DNA of 64,000 bases from Luteibacter sp. dw_328 (GCF_018449605.1 NZ_JAAVUW010000009.1:124001-188000), one strand, 5' to 3'; positions 16,386 to 27,388 are shown, numbered from the stretch's first letter. The notes: a model not told the origin generated them from the letters alone. A program made the numbers and translations.

Positions 16386-19300
16386 ATGAATTCACAAAAG
16401 TCGACAACGCTAGACGCCTTTCATCCGGCGGTTGCCGCCTGGTTCGGGAACACGTTTCCGGAGCCCACGGCCGCGCAGGTGGCTGCGTGGCCGGCGATCC
16501 GCTCCGGCCGACACACCCTCGTCGCCGCACCCACGGGGTCCGGCAAGACGCTCACCGCCTTCCTCTCGGCGATCGACATGCTGGTGCGCGAGGGCGTACG
16601 CGACGGCGGCCTGGCGGACCGGACCACCATCCTCTACGTCTCGCCGCTCAAGGCGCTCTCGAACGATATCCGCATCAACCTCGAGGCCCCGCTGGCCGGC
16701 ATTCGTGAGGAGCTGCGCAAGCAGGGGCTACCGGATCTCGAGATACGCACCGCCGTGCGCACGGGCGATACGCCATCGTCCGACCGCGAGCGCATGAAGA
16801 AGCGTCCGCCGCACATCCTGGTGACCACGCCGGAGTCGCTCTACGTGCTGCTCGGCTCGGCGTCGGGCCGCGCGATGCTGGCCAACGTACGCGAAGTGAT
16901 CGTCGACGAAATCCATGCCGTGGCGTCGAGCAAGCGTGGCAGTCACCTCGCGCTGTCACTGGAGCGCCTCGAATCGCTGGCGCAGCGTCGTATCACGCGC
17001 ATCGGGCTTTCGGCCACGCAGAAGCCCATCGTGAAAGTGGCCGCCTTCCTCACCGGCAGTGCGAAGGAAGACTGCGCCATCATCGACATCGGCCATACGC
17101 GCAAGCGCGATCTCGCGTTGGAGGTACCGCCGGTGCCGCTCGAAGCGGTGATGTCCAACGACATGTGGGAGCTGGTCTATAACCGGCTTTCGAACCTGAT
17201 CGAGCAACACAGCACTACCCTGATCTTCGTCAACACGCGGCGCATGGCTGAACGCGTGGCGCGACACCTTTCCGAGCGGCTCGGGCGCGAGGCGGTCACG
17301 GCCCACCATGGCAGCCTGTCCCGCGAACAGCGCCTGGACGCGGAGCAACGCCTGAAGAAGGGCGAGCTGCGTGCCCTGGTCGCCACGGCCTCGCTCGAAC
17401 TCGGTATCGACATCGGCGATATCGACCTGGTCTGCCAGATCGCCTCGCCACGTTCCATCGCCGCCTTCCTGCAACGAGCCGGTCGCGCCGGCCATGCCGT
17501 CGGCGGCACGCCGAAGGCGCGTCTGTTTCCGACATCGCGCGACGACCTGGTCGAATGCACCGCCTTGCTCGACTGCGTGCGTCGCGGCGAACTCGATGCC
17601 CTGGTGATGCCCCTTCAGCCGCTCGACGTACTCGCCCAGCAGATCGTTGCCGAAGTCGCGTGCCAGGAATGGGACGAGGACGCGCTGTTCGACCTCGTGC
17701 GTCGCGCGTATCCGTTCCATGCACTCAGGCGCGAGACCTTCGACGAGACCGTGCGCATGCTGGCGGAGGGCTTCACCACGCGTGTCGGCCCGCGCGGTGC
17801 GTACATTCACCGCGATGCGGTCAACAAGCGCCTTCGTGAGCGACGCGGGGCAAAGCTCACCGCGGTGACCTCCGGCGGCACCATTCCGGACACGGGCGAC
17901 TACAACGTCCTGCTCGAACCCCAGGCGATCGTGGTCGGTACGGTGAACGAAGACTTCGCTGTGGAAAGCCTCGCGGGTGACGTGTTCCAGCTCGGCAACC
18001 GGTCCTATCGCATCATGCGCGTGGAAATGGGCCGCTTGCGTGTCGAGGATGCGCAGGGGCAGCCACCGAACATTCCCTTCTGGCTGGGCGAAGCGCCTGG
18101 ACGCACCGACGAACTCTCGATCGGCGTGTCCCGCCTGCGCACGGATATCTCGGAGAAATTCGACGAAGGTGGCCGCGAGGCAGCGCTCGACTGGCTGACC
18201 GGCGATCTGGGCCTCAGCAAGGCGGCGGCCGAACAGGTCGTCGACTACCTGTTCCGTGCACGCGCGGCACTCGGCGCGCTGCCCACGCGCGACACGCTGG
18301 TGATGGAGCGCTTCTTCGACGAATCCGGCGGCACGCAGCTCATCATCCACACGCCGTTCGGCAGCCGGATCAATCGCGCCTGGGGCCTCGCGCTGCGCAA
18401 GCGCTTCTGCCGCAAATTCAATTTCGAACTGCAGGCTGCCGCGACCGAAGACGCCATCGTGCTGTCACTGTCCACCAGCCATAGTTTCCCGCTGGAAGAA
18501 GTGGCGCGTTACCTGCACTCGAACTCCGCGGAGCACGTGCTGATCCAGGCCCTGCTCGACGCGCCGCTGTTCGGCGTGCGCTGGCGCTGGAACGCGACCA
18601 CGGCACTGGCGCTGCCGCGCTTCACCGGCGGCAAGAAGGTCGCTCCCCAGCTGCAACGGATGAAGAGCGAAGACCTGCTCGCCACCGTCTTTCCCGACCA
18701 GGTGGCGTGCGCCGAAAACCTCGTCGGCGAGCGCGAGGTTCCCGACCATCCGCTGGTCAACCAGACGCTCGACGACTGCCTGCACGAAGCGATGGACTGC
18801 GAAGGTCTGCTCACCATCCTGCGCGGACTGGAATCGGGCGCCATCCGCATGCTTTCGCGCGACCTCGCCACGCCGTCGCCGCTGGCTGCCGAGATACTCA
18901 ATGCGGCGCCGTATGCCTTTCTTGACGACGCGCCACTGGAAGAGCGCCGGACACAGGCGGTGCAGTCGCGCCGCTGGAACGAGGCGGAGACGGCCGACGA
19001 TCTTGGCCGGCTCGACGCCGAGGCGATCGCGGCCGTACGCGAGGAAGCATGGCCGGAAGCCCGTAACGCCGACGAAATGCATGAGGCACTCATGCTCCTT
19101 GGCGCGGTGACCGGGGACGACATGCGCGAGCATCCTTCGTGGACGGGGCTGTTACGCAGCCTGGCCAGGGACGCGCGCGCGACCGAACTTGCCAACGGCG
19201 AGGTGTCGCTGTGGGTGGCCGCTGAGCGCCTGCCGACGTGGCGCGCCATCCACCCGGACGCATCGCTCTCGCCCGCGATGGCCGCCCCGGCTGAGTTCGA

Positions 19301-20693
19301 GGTGCAGGCATGGACGCCGGAATCCGCACTCGTCGATATCGTCCGAGGGCGCCTCGGCGGGCTTGGCCCCGTGCCGGCCCGCGTGCTCGCCTCGTCGCTC
19401 GGTGTGGATGCCGGCGCTCTCGACCTCGCGCTGACATCCCTCGAGACCGAAGGCTATGTCATGCGCGGACCGTTCTCGCCGGGCACCACGGAGGTCGAAT
19501 GGTGCGAGCGCCATCTGCTCGCCCGTATCCATCGCTACACGATCGGGCGCCTGCGCCGCGAGATCGAACCGGTCGCCCCGCGCGACTTCATGCGCTTCCT
19601 GCTCGACTGGCAGCACGTGACCCGCAACACGCAGGTCGCCGGGCCCGACGCGCTGGCCGGCGTGATCGCGCAGCTCGAAGGTTTCGAGGCCGCCGCGGGT
19701 GGCTGGGAGGCCGAACTTCTGCCGGCCCGTGTCAGCGACTACAGCATCGGCTGGCTCGATGACCTTTGCCGGGCCGGTCGCGTGGTATGGAGTCGCCTTC
19801 GCCTGGGTACGGGCAGCGGCGGGCCCGTTCGTTCCACGCCCATCGTGCTGTTGCCGCGCCGGCAGTTGCCGATCTGGTCGGCGGCGGCACCGGCGATCTC
19901 CGACGAATTGCCGCTGTCGTCGCGAGCGCAGGCCGTGGCCGATGCGCTTCGCGACGAAGGCGCGCTGTTCTTCGATGAGCTCGCATCGACCACGCGCTTG
20001 CTGCGCACCGAACTCGAAGACGCACTCGGCGAACTGGTGGCTGCCGGCCGCGTCACCGCGGACAGCTTTGCCGGGTTGCGGGCCTTGTTGCTCCCGGCGT
20101 CCAAGCGCAACGGCAGTCGCCAGCGCCGCGCGCGACGGCACATGATGAGTGGTATCGAGGATGCGGGGCGCTGGTCGCTTGCGCGTCGGCCGACCGAACA
20201 GCGCAACGATGCCGATGGGCTCGACCATATGGCACGCACACTGCTGCGCCGCTATGGCGTGGTCAGCTGGCGCATTCTCGAACGTGAGGCGGCCTGGTTG
20301 CCGGCATGGCGAGACCTGCGCCGGGTGTTTCATCGCCTGGAGGCACGCGGCGAAATCCGCGGCGGCCGTTTCGTCGATGGTCTGGTGGGCGAGCAGTTCG
20401 CGCTACCGGAAGCACTCGCAGCCCTGCGGCAGATCCGTCACCGCGAGCATGACGGAGAGATGGTCTGCATCGCGGGCACCGATCCGCTGAATCTTGTCGG
20501 CACGATCATCGCAGGAGCCGCAAAGATTCCTGCGGTGCTTGGCACACGTATCGCCATCCGTGACGGCATGCCCCTGGCGGCGATGATCGCCGGGAAGTTC
20601 GTCACGCTGATGCCACTCGAGGGCGATGACGAACGGGACGCGCGTTCGGCATTGCAGAGGCACGCGACATTTCCGACGGCGATGTCGTTTTGA
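16386..20693 (+). CDS. lhr: Lhr-type large ATP-dependent helicase
   Basis: This 1435-residue superfamily 2 helicase has motif I (APTGSGKT) at residues 48-55, motif II VDEIH near 173-177, motif III LSATQKP, and motif VI in [11 protein letters not shown] conserved Lhr winged-helix and beta-barrel region follows the helicase core, then a long C-terminal extension to about residue 1435. Lhr proteins are 3'-5' translocases linked to DNA repair and stress survival. The start is the ATG at 16386; sequence upstream in the same frame is non-coding. No partner gene such as a metallophosphoesterase or exonuclease lies adjacent. It converges with the hexosaminidase gene across a REP pair. Confidence 0.92.
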   Translation: MNSQKSTTLDAFHPAVAAWFGNTFPEPTAAQVAAWPAIRSGRHTLVAAPTGSGKTLTAFLSAIDMLVREGVRDGGLADRTTILYVSPLKALSNDIRINLEAPLAGIREELRKQGLPDLEIRTAVRTGDTPSSDRERMKKRPPHILVTTPESLYVLLGSASGRAMLANVREVIVDEIHAVASSKRGSHLALSLERLESLAQRRITRIGLSATQKPIVKVAAFLTGSAKEDCAIIDIGHTRKRDLALEVPPVPLEAVMSNDMWELVYNRLSNLIEQHSTTLIFVNTRRMAERVARHLSERLGREAVTAHHGSLSREQRLDAEQRLKKGELRALVATASLELGIDIGDIDLVCQIASPRSIAAFLQRAGRAGHAVGGTPKARLFPTSRDDLVECTALLDCVRRGELDALVMPLQPLDVLAQQIVAEVACQEWDEDALFDLVRRAYPFHALRRETFDETVRMLAEGFTTRVGPRGAYIHRDAVNKRLRERRGAKLTAVTSGGTIPDTGDYNVLLEPQAIVVGTVNEDFAVESLAGDVFQLGNRSYRIMRVEMGRLRVEDAQGQPPNIPFWLGEAPGRTDELSIGVSRLRTDISEKFDEGGREAALDWLTGDLGLSKAAAEQVVDYLFRARAALGALPTRDTLVMERFFDESGGTQLIIHTPFGSRINRAWGLALRKRFCRKFNFELQAAATEDAIVLSLSTSHSFPLEEVARYLHSNSAEHVLIQALLDAPLFGVRWRWNATTALALPRFTGGKKVAPQLQRMKSEDLLATVFPDQVACAENLVGEREVPDHPLVNQTLDDCLHEAMDCEGLLTILRGLESGAIRMLSRDLATPSPLAAEILNAAPYAFLDDAPLEERRTQAVQSRRWNEAETADDLGRLDAEAIAAVREEAWPEARNADEMHEALMLLGAVTGDDMREHPSWTGLLRSLARDARATELANGEVSLWVAAERLPTWRAIHPDASLSPAMAAPAEFEVQAWTPESALVDIVRGRLGGLGPVPARVLASSLGVDAGALDLALTSLETEGYVMRGPFSPGTTEVEWCERHLLARIHRYTIGRLRREIEPVAPRDFMRFLLDWQHVTRNTQVAGPDALAGVIAQLEGFEAAAGGWEAELLPARVSDYSIGWLDDLCRAGRVVWSRLRLGTGSGGPVRSTPIVLLPRRQLPIWSAAAPAISDELPLSSRAQAVADALRDEGALFFDELASTTRLLRTELEDALGELVAAGRVTADSFAGLRALLLPASKRNGSRQRRARRHMMSGIEDAGRWSLARRPTEQRNDADGLDHMARTLLRRYGVVSWRILEREAAWLPAWRDLRRVFHRLEARGEIRGGRFVDGLVGEQFALPEALAALRQIRHREHDGEMVCIAGTDPLNLVGTIIAGAAKIPAVLGTRIAIRDGMPLAAMIAGKFVTLMPLEGDDERDARSALQRHATFPTAMSF

Positions 20694-20701
20694 GGCAAAG
20701 G

Positions 20702-20770
20702 CATCGCCGCTGAAGCGGCTCCCACACAGAGCGGGCTGTCGCTCCCTGTGGGAGCCGCTTCAGCGGCGAT
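20702..20770. repeat. REPIN: inverted pair of REP-like elements (GCTTCAGC type)
   Basis: The two copies at 20702-20727 and 20747-20770 face each other. Each carries the stem GCCGCTTCAGCGGC and a GTGG head, and about 20 bases separate them. The pair fills the gap between the convergent helicase and hexosaminidase genes, so a transcript from either side would fold into a long hairpin. Confidence 0.85.
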
Positions 20771-20775
20771 GCTCC

Positions 20776-23052
20776 TCAGCGCAGCTGCACATCCCCGATC
20801 ACCCAGATCTTCGGCCCCGGCTTACCGGTGATCACGAAGCACAGGTCGTGCACGCCCTCGCGCTTGGGCAAGATGCCTTGCAACGTCGCCCGCCCGTCCT
20901 TCGCCTTGTCCAGCGCGATGGTCGAGATCTTCGGGCCGTCGCACGAATCCTGATGCACCTCGATCTCGCCGGCACGCGAGCGGGCCTTGCGTGAAACGAT
21001 GCCCACCGTGTCCTTCCACAGCGCGTAGTTGTACGGCAGGCGGTCCACGGATACGTCAACGCCATAGCGACCGTCGAGTTTCACGCCCTTCCACACCCAG
21101 CAGGTGTTCATGATGTCGACCTTGTACACCGGTCGCGCACCGTTGACCGCGTCCGGCGACTCGATGCGCAGGACGAGCTTGTCGCCACAGGTATCGAGCT
21201 GGTCGCTGCTGCGCCGCAGGAGTGACTTCGCGTCGACGGTTTCGTCGCGCGGGCCGGCAAGGGCGAAGCTGTTGTCGAAGGCGTTCGCGCGGATCGTCGT
21301 CGGCAGCGGTACGTCGAAGGGCGCCGTATAGGCCGTGGACTGAGCGGTCGGGGCTGAACCATCCGTGGTGTATCGGATCGTGCCGTAGCCATTCTGGGTG
21401 GACAGCGTGACCTTCGCCTTGTCGTTATCCGCGGCCGCCCTGGCGATGGCCACGGCATACGCGCCATCGGCAGGCACGATGCCCGCGGCACGGTAACGCG
21501 ACATCTCAGCGGGCATGCGCGCCACGAAGCTGTTCCAGTCCGCCTGGGGTGACCATGTCCGCTCGGCGAGCGCGGCAATGCGCGGGAAAACGGCGTGCTG
21601 CGTGCGATACCAGTTCGGCAGGTACTCGGTGAACACCGTGGCCTGCGCGCCGAGCACGTGGCTCGCCTTGTCCGCGGCGATATCCGACGGCACCGGATCG
21701 AAGTCGTACACGTTCTTCAGCGTCTGCACCTGGGGGCTGCCCGGCTGCTCGTCGGGAAGGGTGGACTGCAGGCGGTCCAGGTAGAGCGTCGGCGAGGGTG
21801 CCATCACCACGTCGTGCCCTGCGTTGGCCGCCTTGATCGCGCCCTTGGTGCCGCGCCAGGACATCACCGTCGCACTCGCCGGCACCTTGCCGTCGAGGAT
21901 CTCGTCCCAGCCAATGATCCGACGTCCGTGCTGGTCGAGATAGTTGCCGATACGTTCGACGAACCAGCCCTGCAGCTTCTCCTCGTTGTCGATGCCGAGC
22001 GATTTCATCTTCGCCTGGACCGCTTTCGAATGCTCCCACTCGTCCTTGGCAGCTTCGTCGCCACCGACATGGATATAGGTCGACGGGAAGATCGCCATCA
22101 CTTCGTCGAGCACGTTCTGCAGGAAGGTGAAGGTGCCATCGTCCACGTTGAATAGCGCCGTATTGACGCCCCAGTCCGTCGAGACGCCGAGCTTCTTGCT
22201 GCCGGCGCCGAACTGCGGGTACGCCGCGACGGCCGCCTGCGCATGTCCCGGCATTTCGATCTCCGGTACCACGGTGATGTGTCGCTCTGCGGCATAGGCG
22301 ACGATCTGTTTCGCCTCGTCCTGCGTGTAGAAGCCGCAGTACGGGCGTTCCGGGTCCCCGGTGAGGGCGACGTCCGGACCCACCGGCTTGCGGCAGGCGC
22401 CGACCTCCGTCAGCTTCGGATACTTGAGTATCTGCAGGCGCCAGCCCTGGTCATCGGTGAGATGCCAGTGGAAGGTGTTGAGCTTGTGCAGGGCCATCTG
22501 GTCGAGCAGGTGCTCGATCTCGGTGACCGACTGGAAGTGACGGGCGGAGTCGAGCATCAGGCCGCGCCAGGCGAAACGCGGCGCGTCGACGATGTGCACG
22601 GCGGGCACGCCATTCTGCGATGCCGGATCGGTCAGCAGCTGCCAGTAGGTCACCGCACCGTAGAACAGGCCGGTTTCATCGTTGGCGGCGATCCGCACGC
22701 CATTGCTGTTCACGTCGAGCGTATACGCCTCGCGGCCCTTGGTCGTCGTGTCGGTAAGCAGGACGATCGCTCCGTCGCGCGGCTTGCCCTCGGCGATGGC
22801 GATCTCCGTGCCACGCGCCTGGCGTATCCAGCCCTGCAGTTGCGTGGCGACTTTCTTAGCCGCGGCGTTACCTGTCGGGACGACGATGGTGGTCGAGGTA
22901 TCGAGCCTGAAGTGTCCCGGCAGGCGCTGGAGCGAGGCAGGCTGTGGAATGAGTGAGAGCGGCACGTTGTCGACGGGCCCGGTTTCGTGCCTCGGCTGGC
23001 TGGCGCAAGCGGTAAGGCCAAAGGCCATGGCGAGGAAGAGAGTTCGGCGCAT
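20776..23052 (-). CDS. Beta-N-acetylhexosaminidase, GH20 lipoprotein
   Basis: This 758-residue enzyme would release terminal GlcNAc from chitooligosaccharides. An N-terminal lipobox LTAC (Cys15) predicts a lipoprotein. The GH20 N-terminal beta domain is followed by the catalytic barrel with the Asp-Glu pair in HVGGDEAAKDEW (near residue 330), and by a C-terminal chitobiase-type domain. The ATG at 23052 is preceded by AGGAG 6 bases upstream; a longer frame start adds an unlikely 46 residues. It lies downstream of the TonB receptor on the same strand, but a strong terminator separates them, so it needs its own promoter. It belongs functionally with the GlcNAc genes. Confidence 0.92.
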   Translation of the reverse strand: MRRTLFLAMAFGLTACASQPRHETGPVDNVPLSLIPQPASLQRLPGHFRLDTSTTIVVPTGNAAAKKVATQLQGWIRQARGTEIAIAEGKPRDGAIVLLTDTTTKGREAYTLDVNSNGVRIAANDETGLFYGAVTYWQLLTDPASQNGVPAVHIVDAPRFAWRGLMLDSARHFQSVTEIEHLLDQMALHKLNTFHWHLTDDQGWRLQILKYPKLTEVGACRKPVGPDVALTGDPERPYCGFYTQDEAKQIVAYAAERHITVVPEIEMPGHAQAAVAAYPQFGAGSKKLGVSTDWGVNTALFNVDDGTFTFLQNVLDEVMAIFPSTYIHVGGDEAAKDEWEHSKAVQAKMKSLGIDNEEKLQGWFVERIGNYLDQHGRRIIGWDEILDGKVPASATVMSWRGTKGAIKAANAGHDVVMAPSPTLYLDRLQSTLPDEQPGSPQVQTLKNVYDFDPVPSDIAADKASHVLGAQATVFTEYLPNWYRTQHAVFPRIAALAERTWSPQADWNSFVARMPAEMSRYRAAGIVPADGAYAVAIARAAADNDKAKVTLSTQNGYGTIRYTTDGSAPTAQSTAYTAPFDVPLPTTIRANAFDNSFALAGPRDETVDAKSLLRRSSDQLDTCGDKLVLRIESPDAVNGARPVYKVDIMNTCWVWKGVKLDGRYGVDVSVDRLPYNYALWKDTVGIVSRKARSRAGEIEVHQDSCDGPKISTIALDKAKDGRATLQGILPKREGVHDLCFVITGKPGPKIWVIGDVQLR

Positions 23053-23102
23053 CGACAGCTCCTGTGAATTCGGGCAACCGCCCGATTGTGCCGGAAACGC
23101 AC

Positions 23103-23139
23103 AAAAAAAAGCGGGCCCGATAATGAGTAGTCGGGCCCG
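23103..23139 (-). terminator. Intrinsic terminator of the TonB receptor gene
   Basis: On the minus strand CGGGCCCGA pairs with TCGGGCCCG around a 10-base loop and runs directly into a U-tract of eight. It ends the receptor transcript before the hexosaminidase gene. Confidence 0.88.
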
Positions 23140-23199
23140 TGGGGAATGAAGCTTCGAGGGGTTTGCGGCCTTCCGTGGCCGCGTATCCATGACGCTTTA

Positions 23200-25932
23200 T
23201 CAGAGGTCGAAGTGCACCGAAGCCATGTAACGGCGACCGGTGGTGTACTTCGCAACCGGCAAGTCCTTCGTGCCGATGTACTGCTTGTACTGCTCGTTGG
23301 CGAGGTTCATGCCCGAGAGCGTCACCGAGATCTGCTTGTTGAACTTCCAGCCGATCGTCGCGCCGAGATCGGCGTAGGCCTCGGTGGTTGCGGGCGGCGC
23401 ACCGGCCACGTAGCCACCGGCGAGGTACGCGCTGCGCCAGTTGTAGTTGATGCGGGCACTGAACGCGCCGAACTCGTAGTACGGGCTGATGGAGTACGCA
23501 TTCTTCGAGTTGTACGGCAGCTGGCCACCCGAATCGAGCGTGCCCTTAGCGTACGTGTAGTTCGCCGTGACACCGAAACCGGTATCCCAGAATGCCTGCT
23601 GGAAGCTGGCGTTGCCACCCCTGACCTTGCCGGAGCCGACGTTGACCGGGCGGGAGATGTCGTAGGTGCAGAAGCCATCAGCCGTGCAGAGGCCGGCTGC
23701 GAGCTCCTTGGCGAACTGAACGGGATCGGTAGAGGTCGCGGAGTTGAAGTGCTGCTCCTGCACCACGTCCTGGAAGATGTAATCGTCGATCTTCTTGTAG
23801 AAGCCGGTGATCGCAAAGTAGGACTGCGGTGCGAAGTACCACTCGCCGGAGAGCGAGAAGTTCTTCGACTTGTACGGCTTGAGGTCCGGCGTTCCGCCCG
23901 AACCGGTCAGGACCGTGTCGTTGAGGAACAGGTTGTTGACCTGCATGTTGTACGGCGCGCGGGCGATGACCTTGGCGGCCGCGGCACGCAGGATGATGTC
24001 GTCGGTCAGGTCGTAGGCCACGTTGAGCGACGGCAGCCAGTTCTTGCTGGTCTGCGACGCCTTCTGGTAGCTGCCGGCCGGAGCGGGAAGCACCGGTGCA
24101 CCCGAGTAGTTGTAGCCGAAGCCGTCGGTCTTGGTGTCGACGTAACGCATGCCCAGGTTGCCGTGGAAACCGCCACCGGCGAAGTTCAGCTGTGCGTAGG
24201 CGGCGTTGGTCTTCTCGATGAGCTTGTACGTGCCGTTGAGGAACGTACCCGGATCCTCGTTACCGCCGTTGGTCGCGCGAACCCAGGCGTACTGCGCATT
24301 GGGATCGGCACTGACGTGCTGCGAGGAGCCGTCCCAGCCACCCACGCTGCCGAGAACGTTGGTCAGGCCGTCGGTGCCGAGGTCGGCGAGCGAGGTCGGA
24401 CCATTGCCGCCGTAGACGTGCGCGTTCATGCCCTCTTCGTGACGGTTCCAGCGGTAGCCGACCTGGAGCTCGTTGAAGAAGTTGTCGAAGTACTTGCTGA
24501 AGTCGAGCTGGGCGTAGGTGTCACGCGAATTCGCGCTGTAATCACCGTAGTTGCCGGGCCAGCCACCGAGGCCGTCCGCGTCACCCATGTGCCAGTTGGC
24601 CGGGTTCTTCGCCGCTGCCGGGCTGTCGAAGTTGAAGCCGTGGTTGATGTCCCAGGTGTAGCCGCCCGCGTACTGCGGCTCGATCACGGCCTGCGAGATA
24701 TCGTCGTTGCGAGCCTTGCTGTAGCCGGCTGCGCCACCGAGTTTCCAGCCGTCGCCGTCGTAGCTCGACTTCAGGTCGAACGCCGACGTGCGGACCACGG
24801 ACTTACGGACGTTGCTGTCCATCAGGGTCGGGCCGATGGCCGGGCAACCCGCATTGTCGTTACCGCAGACATGGCCGCCGGTGACGACGCCATTCGGGCC
24901 CTGGGTGAAGCTCGTCACGTTGCCTGGCGCGTTACCCGTGAACGGGTACATCGACTGGTTCCAGTTGTCGAAGTTCTCGCGGATGAACAGGCTATTGAAA
25001 TCGACGTTCCAGTTATCCACCGGCTTCAGCTGGAAACCGAGGGTCGCGGTGTCACGCTTGCGGTTCTGCTGGAACCAGGCGGAGTTGACCTCGTCGGGCA
25101 CCTTCGCGTTCGGGTTGAGCGAACCATTGGCGATGCCCGCGGCGACGGCCGGGCTCGCTGCCCACTTGGAAACCGGGCTGTAGCTGAAGATTTCCAGGCC
25201 CTGGCGGTCGATCTTTTCCTCGTAGTGCTGTGCCGAAGCGATCACGCCAAAGGTGTTGGACGTGTTCTTCCAGCTGTACAACGCCGACGCGGTGGGACGC
25301 GAGCCGCCACTGCCCTGGTCGTTGTAGTTCAGGCCGAACGAACCGCGCACCGTGTTGGCCGGCAGGTCGAGCGGTTCCAGCGTATGCAGCAGCACCGTAC
25401 CGCCGAGGCTGCCTTCGGTCAGGCGCGCTTCGGGCGACTTGTAGATTTCCAGGCGACCGATGATTTCCGGCGCGAGCATGGTGAAGTCGAAACCACGGTT
25501 CGGCTGTGCACCGTACTGCCACGGCGTCTGCGAGATCGGCTGGCCGTTGAGGAAGGTAAGGTTGAGGCTGGGGTCGGTGCCGTCGATGGAGACGCGGTCG
25601 CCCTGGCCGAACTGACGGTCGATCGTGACGCCCGGGATCTGCGTCATCGCTTCGGCGACGTTGGTGTTCGGGAACTTGCCGATGTCTTCGGCGGTGACCG
25701 CTTCGACGATGGCGTCGGCATTGCGCTTGGTGTCGAGAGACTTCTCGAGACTGGCGCGGATGCCGGTAACGGTGATGCCCTCGAGCTGGGCTGCCTTGGC
25801 GGCGTCAGCTTTTTCCTGGGCAGTCTGCGGCTTTGCCGGCGGCGGCGTCGCGTCTTGCGCGGCGGCGTATCCGGTGAAACAACAGAGTCCGGCGATGATG
25901 CTCGCCGTCAGCAGGTTTCTACGATGCGACAT
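23200..25932 (-). CDS. TonB-dependent receptor, probable chitooligosaccharide/GlcNAc uptake
   Basis: This 910-residue outer-membrane receptor has a signal peptide (1-25, ending GYAAA), a TonB box-like EGITVTG near residue 50, and a plug domain with DAIVEAVTAEDIGKFPNTNV and AEAMTQIPGV. A 22-strand barrel follows, ending in MASVHFDL with a terminal aromatic-x-Leu pattern. This plug signature is that of the Xanthomonas-Caulobacter carbohydrate TonB receptor group. GGGGAGGACACC precedes the ATG. Neighbours are GH20 hexosaminidase, a GlcNAc-kinase-type glucokinase, NagP and a LacI regulator, so a GlcNAc oligomer substrate is likely by context. Confidence 0.88.
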   Translation of the reverse strand: MSHRRNLLTASIIAGLCCFTGYAAAQDATPPPAKPQTAQEKADAAKAAQLEGITVTGIRASLEKSLDTKRNADAIVEAVTAEDIGKFPNTNVAEAMTQIPGVTIDRQFGQGDRVSIDGTDPSLNLTFLNGQPISQTPWQYGAQPNRGFDFTMLAPEIIGRLEIYKSPEARLTEGSLGGTVLLHTLEPLDLPANTVRGSFGLNYNDQGSGGSRPTASALYSWKNTSNTFGVIASAQHYEEKIDRQGLEIFSYSPVSKWAASPAVAAGIANGSLNPNAKVPDEVNSAWFQQNRKRDTATLGFQLKPVDNWNVDFNSLFIRENFDNWNQSMYPFTGNAPGNVTSFTQGPNGVVTGGHVCGNDNAGCPAIGPTLMDSNVRKSVVRTSAFDLKSSYDGDGWKLGGAAGYSKARNDDISQAVIEPQYAGGYTWDINHGFNFDSPAAAKNPANWHMGDADGLGGWPGNYGDYSANSRDTYAQLDFSKYFDNFFNELQVGYRWNRHEEGMNAHVYGGNGPTSLADLGTDGLTNVLGSVGGWDGSSQHVSADPNAQYAWVRATNGGNEDPGTFLNGTYKLIEKTNAAYAQLNFAGGGFHGNLGMRYVDTKTDGFGYNYSGAPVLPAPAGSYQKASQTSKNWLPSLNVAYDLTDDIILRAAAAKVIARAPYNMQVNNLFLNDTVLTGSGGTPDLKPYKSKNFSLSGEWYFAPQSYFAITGFYKKIDDYIFQDVVQEQHFNSATSTDPVQFAKELAAGLCTADGFCTYDISRPVNVGSGKVRGGNASFQQAFWDTGFGVTANYTYAKGTLDSGGQLPYNSKNAYSISPYYEFGAFSARINYNWRSAYLAGGYVAGAPPATTEAYADLGATIGWKFNKQISVTLSGMNLANEQYKQYIGTKDLPVAKYTTGRRYMASVHFDL

Positions 25933-26011
25933 GGTGTCCTCCCCTCAGAGGATGTAGCAGTGACGGGTTTCGCGGCCGCGTCATGCTTCGTTGCTATCGA
26001 AGGGTCTTTCG

Positions 26012-26025
26012 ACCCGGTTGTTGTA
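26012..26025 (-). promoter_or_regulatory. Small GAAA-tetraloop hairpin in leader of TonB receptor
   Basis: On the minus strand GGGTC-GAAA-GACCC forms a stable mini-hairpin in the 119-base gap between the kinase stop and the receptor start. There is no U-tract. It could stabilise or separate the two coding segments of one transcript; the function is unproven. Confidence 0.3.
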
Positions 26026-26051
26026 CTGAGCCTGCGTTCCTTTCCCGCTCT

Positions 26052-27077
26052 TCAATGAGCGTTCGAACCGTGCAGGTAGAGACCGGCGGCACCGATCACA
26101 CCCAACTGTCCGTGGTCCATCAGACGTACCGGTACTTGCTGGAGAAAGGCGCGCATAACGCCCTTGTTGAAGAACCTGGTGGCGAAGCTGCTGGCGAGGA
26201 GGCGGTCGCGAACCTGGGGCAGGATGCCGCCCGCAAGGAACACGCCACCGCGGGCGCCGTAGAGAAGGGCGAGATCGCCGACGAAACTGCCGAGCAGGCC
26301 GCAGAAAACATCCAGTGCTTCCACGGCGGCGGGATCGTTCCCGTCGAGCGCGGCGCGTGTGACGGCGGCAGGTTCGGTCAGCGTCGCGGGGGTGCCGCGC
26401 AGCGTCGAAATGGCTTCATAAAGATGGACAAGACCCGGACCCGACAGGGCCGTCTCGTAGGAAACGTAGTCGCGGCCGCGGGCAAGTTCGCCGAGGATCG
26501 CGACCTCGCGCTCGTTACCCGGCGCGAGGGAAATCTGGCCGGCTTCGGTCGGCAGCACGGTGGCGTGCGGCGAACCCGGCAGGAGGACGGCGGAACCCAG
26601 GCCCGTGCCCGGCCCCATGACGAGGATCGGACCCACGGCCGGTGTGGCGGCGGTTTCGATGATCGGCGTGGTCTGGTGGTTCTCGAGGAACTGGCAGGCG
26701 TAGGCGACGGCTTCGAAGTCGTTGACCACGGCCAGGCCGAGCAGCCCGAGGCTGTCGCGGATATCGCCGATCGAGACCGGCCAGGGCAGGTTCTCGTTGA
26801 CGATGGCGTCGCCGAGCACATAGCCCGCACTGGCGACGGCGCAATGTTCGATGTGGTGCTGGCCATCCAGCCGGCCGACGAAGTCCTGCAGGACGGCGGT
26901 CAGGCTCGGCCAGTCGGCGCAGGCGTAACGCTCGTAACGAAGCACGTCGATGGCGGTGGAACCGGCGGCGCGACGCACCAGACCGATACGGGCATGCGTC
27001 CCGCCCACGTCGGCGGCGATGAACGCCCCGGAACGCGAAGCACGCACGATTTCCCGTTGTTTGGCCGATTCGCCCAC
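26052..27077 (-). CDS. Glucokinase-family sugar kinase, probable GlcNAc kinase
   Basis: This 341-residue cytosolic kinase belongs to the Glk family, with phosphate-1 motif DVGGTHARIG at about 23-32, catalytic Asp in AVVNDFEAVAYAC and adenosine motif GPGTGLGSA. Xanthomonas GlcNAc regulons contain kinases of this family that phosphorylate GlcNAc rather than glucose. The location beside nagP, a LacI regulator, a TonB receptor and GH20 supports that here. Glucose cannot be excluded, especially as the Entner-Doudoroff operon is nearby. A LacI-type operator candidate lies 83 bases upstream. It is likely the first gene of a kinase-receptor transcript. Confidence 0.85.
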   Translation of the reverse strand: MGESAKQREIVRASRSGAFIAADVGGTHARIGLVRRAAGSTAIDVLRYERYACADWPSLTAVLQDFVGRLDGQHHIEHCAVASAGYVLGDAIVNENLPWPVSIGDIRDSLGLLGLAVVNDFEAVAYACQFLENHQTTPIIETAATPAVGPILVMGPGTGLGSAVLLPGSPHATVLPTEAGQISLAPGNEREVAILGELARGRDYVSYETALSGPGLVHLYEAISTLRGTPATLTEPAAVTRAALDGNDPAAVEALDVFCGLLGSFVGDLALLYGARGGVFLAGGILPQVRDRLLASSFATRFFNKGVMRAFLQQVPVRLMDHGQLGVIGAAGLYLHGSNAH

Positions 27078-27159
27078 GCCCCGCCCCTTATGACTTTTCG
27101 TTCGTCGTCACATGAACTTTCTGTGACGCCCCTGATTTGAGCGGAGTCTGTGAGTCAAA

Positions 27160-27173
27160 TGACAACGTTGTCA
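27160..27173. promoter_or_regulatory. Palindromic LacI-type operator, site 1
   Basis: TGACAACGTTGTCA is a perfect 14-base palindrome with the central CG typical of LacI-family operators. It lies upstream of the kinase gene in the divergent 396-base region. The adjacent NagR-like LacI protein is the obvious candidate to bind it. Confidence 0.7.
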
Positions 27174-27374
27174 ACAGGACAAATGGCTAGGACATCCACC
27201 ATTCCATCCTGCGCCGCAGCAGGAAACGTTTGCGGCGACCCGTCTTCGTCGGCGATTCGCCGCCTGGTGCGGCCTGCGGCACGGGGAATGCATGGGCGAT
27301 CAGGGGTTTGACGCGCCGCGACATCGAAAGTCACAAACGGGGGTGCGCTGGGTGGGGTGGCGTAAAAAGCCAAT

Positions 27375-27388
27375 TGACAACGTTACGC
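27375..27388. promoter_or_regulatory. LacI-type operator, site 2 (degenerate right half)
   Basis: TGACAACGTTACGC keeps the left half and the AACGTT core of site 1 but not the right arm. It lies 85 bases upstream of nagP, mirroring the distance of site 1 from the kinase, so each divergent gene has its own site. The rest of the 396-base region shows no open frame that I trust. Confidence 0.6.

Noticed and set aside
23146-26058. Very long open frame (970 codons) antisense to the TonB receptor
   Set aside because: It mirrors the receptor gene in high-GC sequence, has a Val/Arg/Glu-skewed composition and no domain. The receptor on the other strand has a full signal peptide, plug and barrel.
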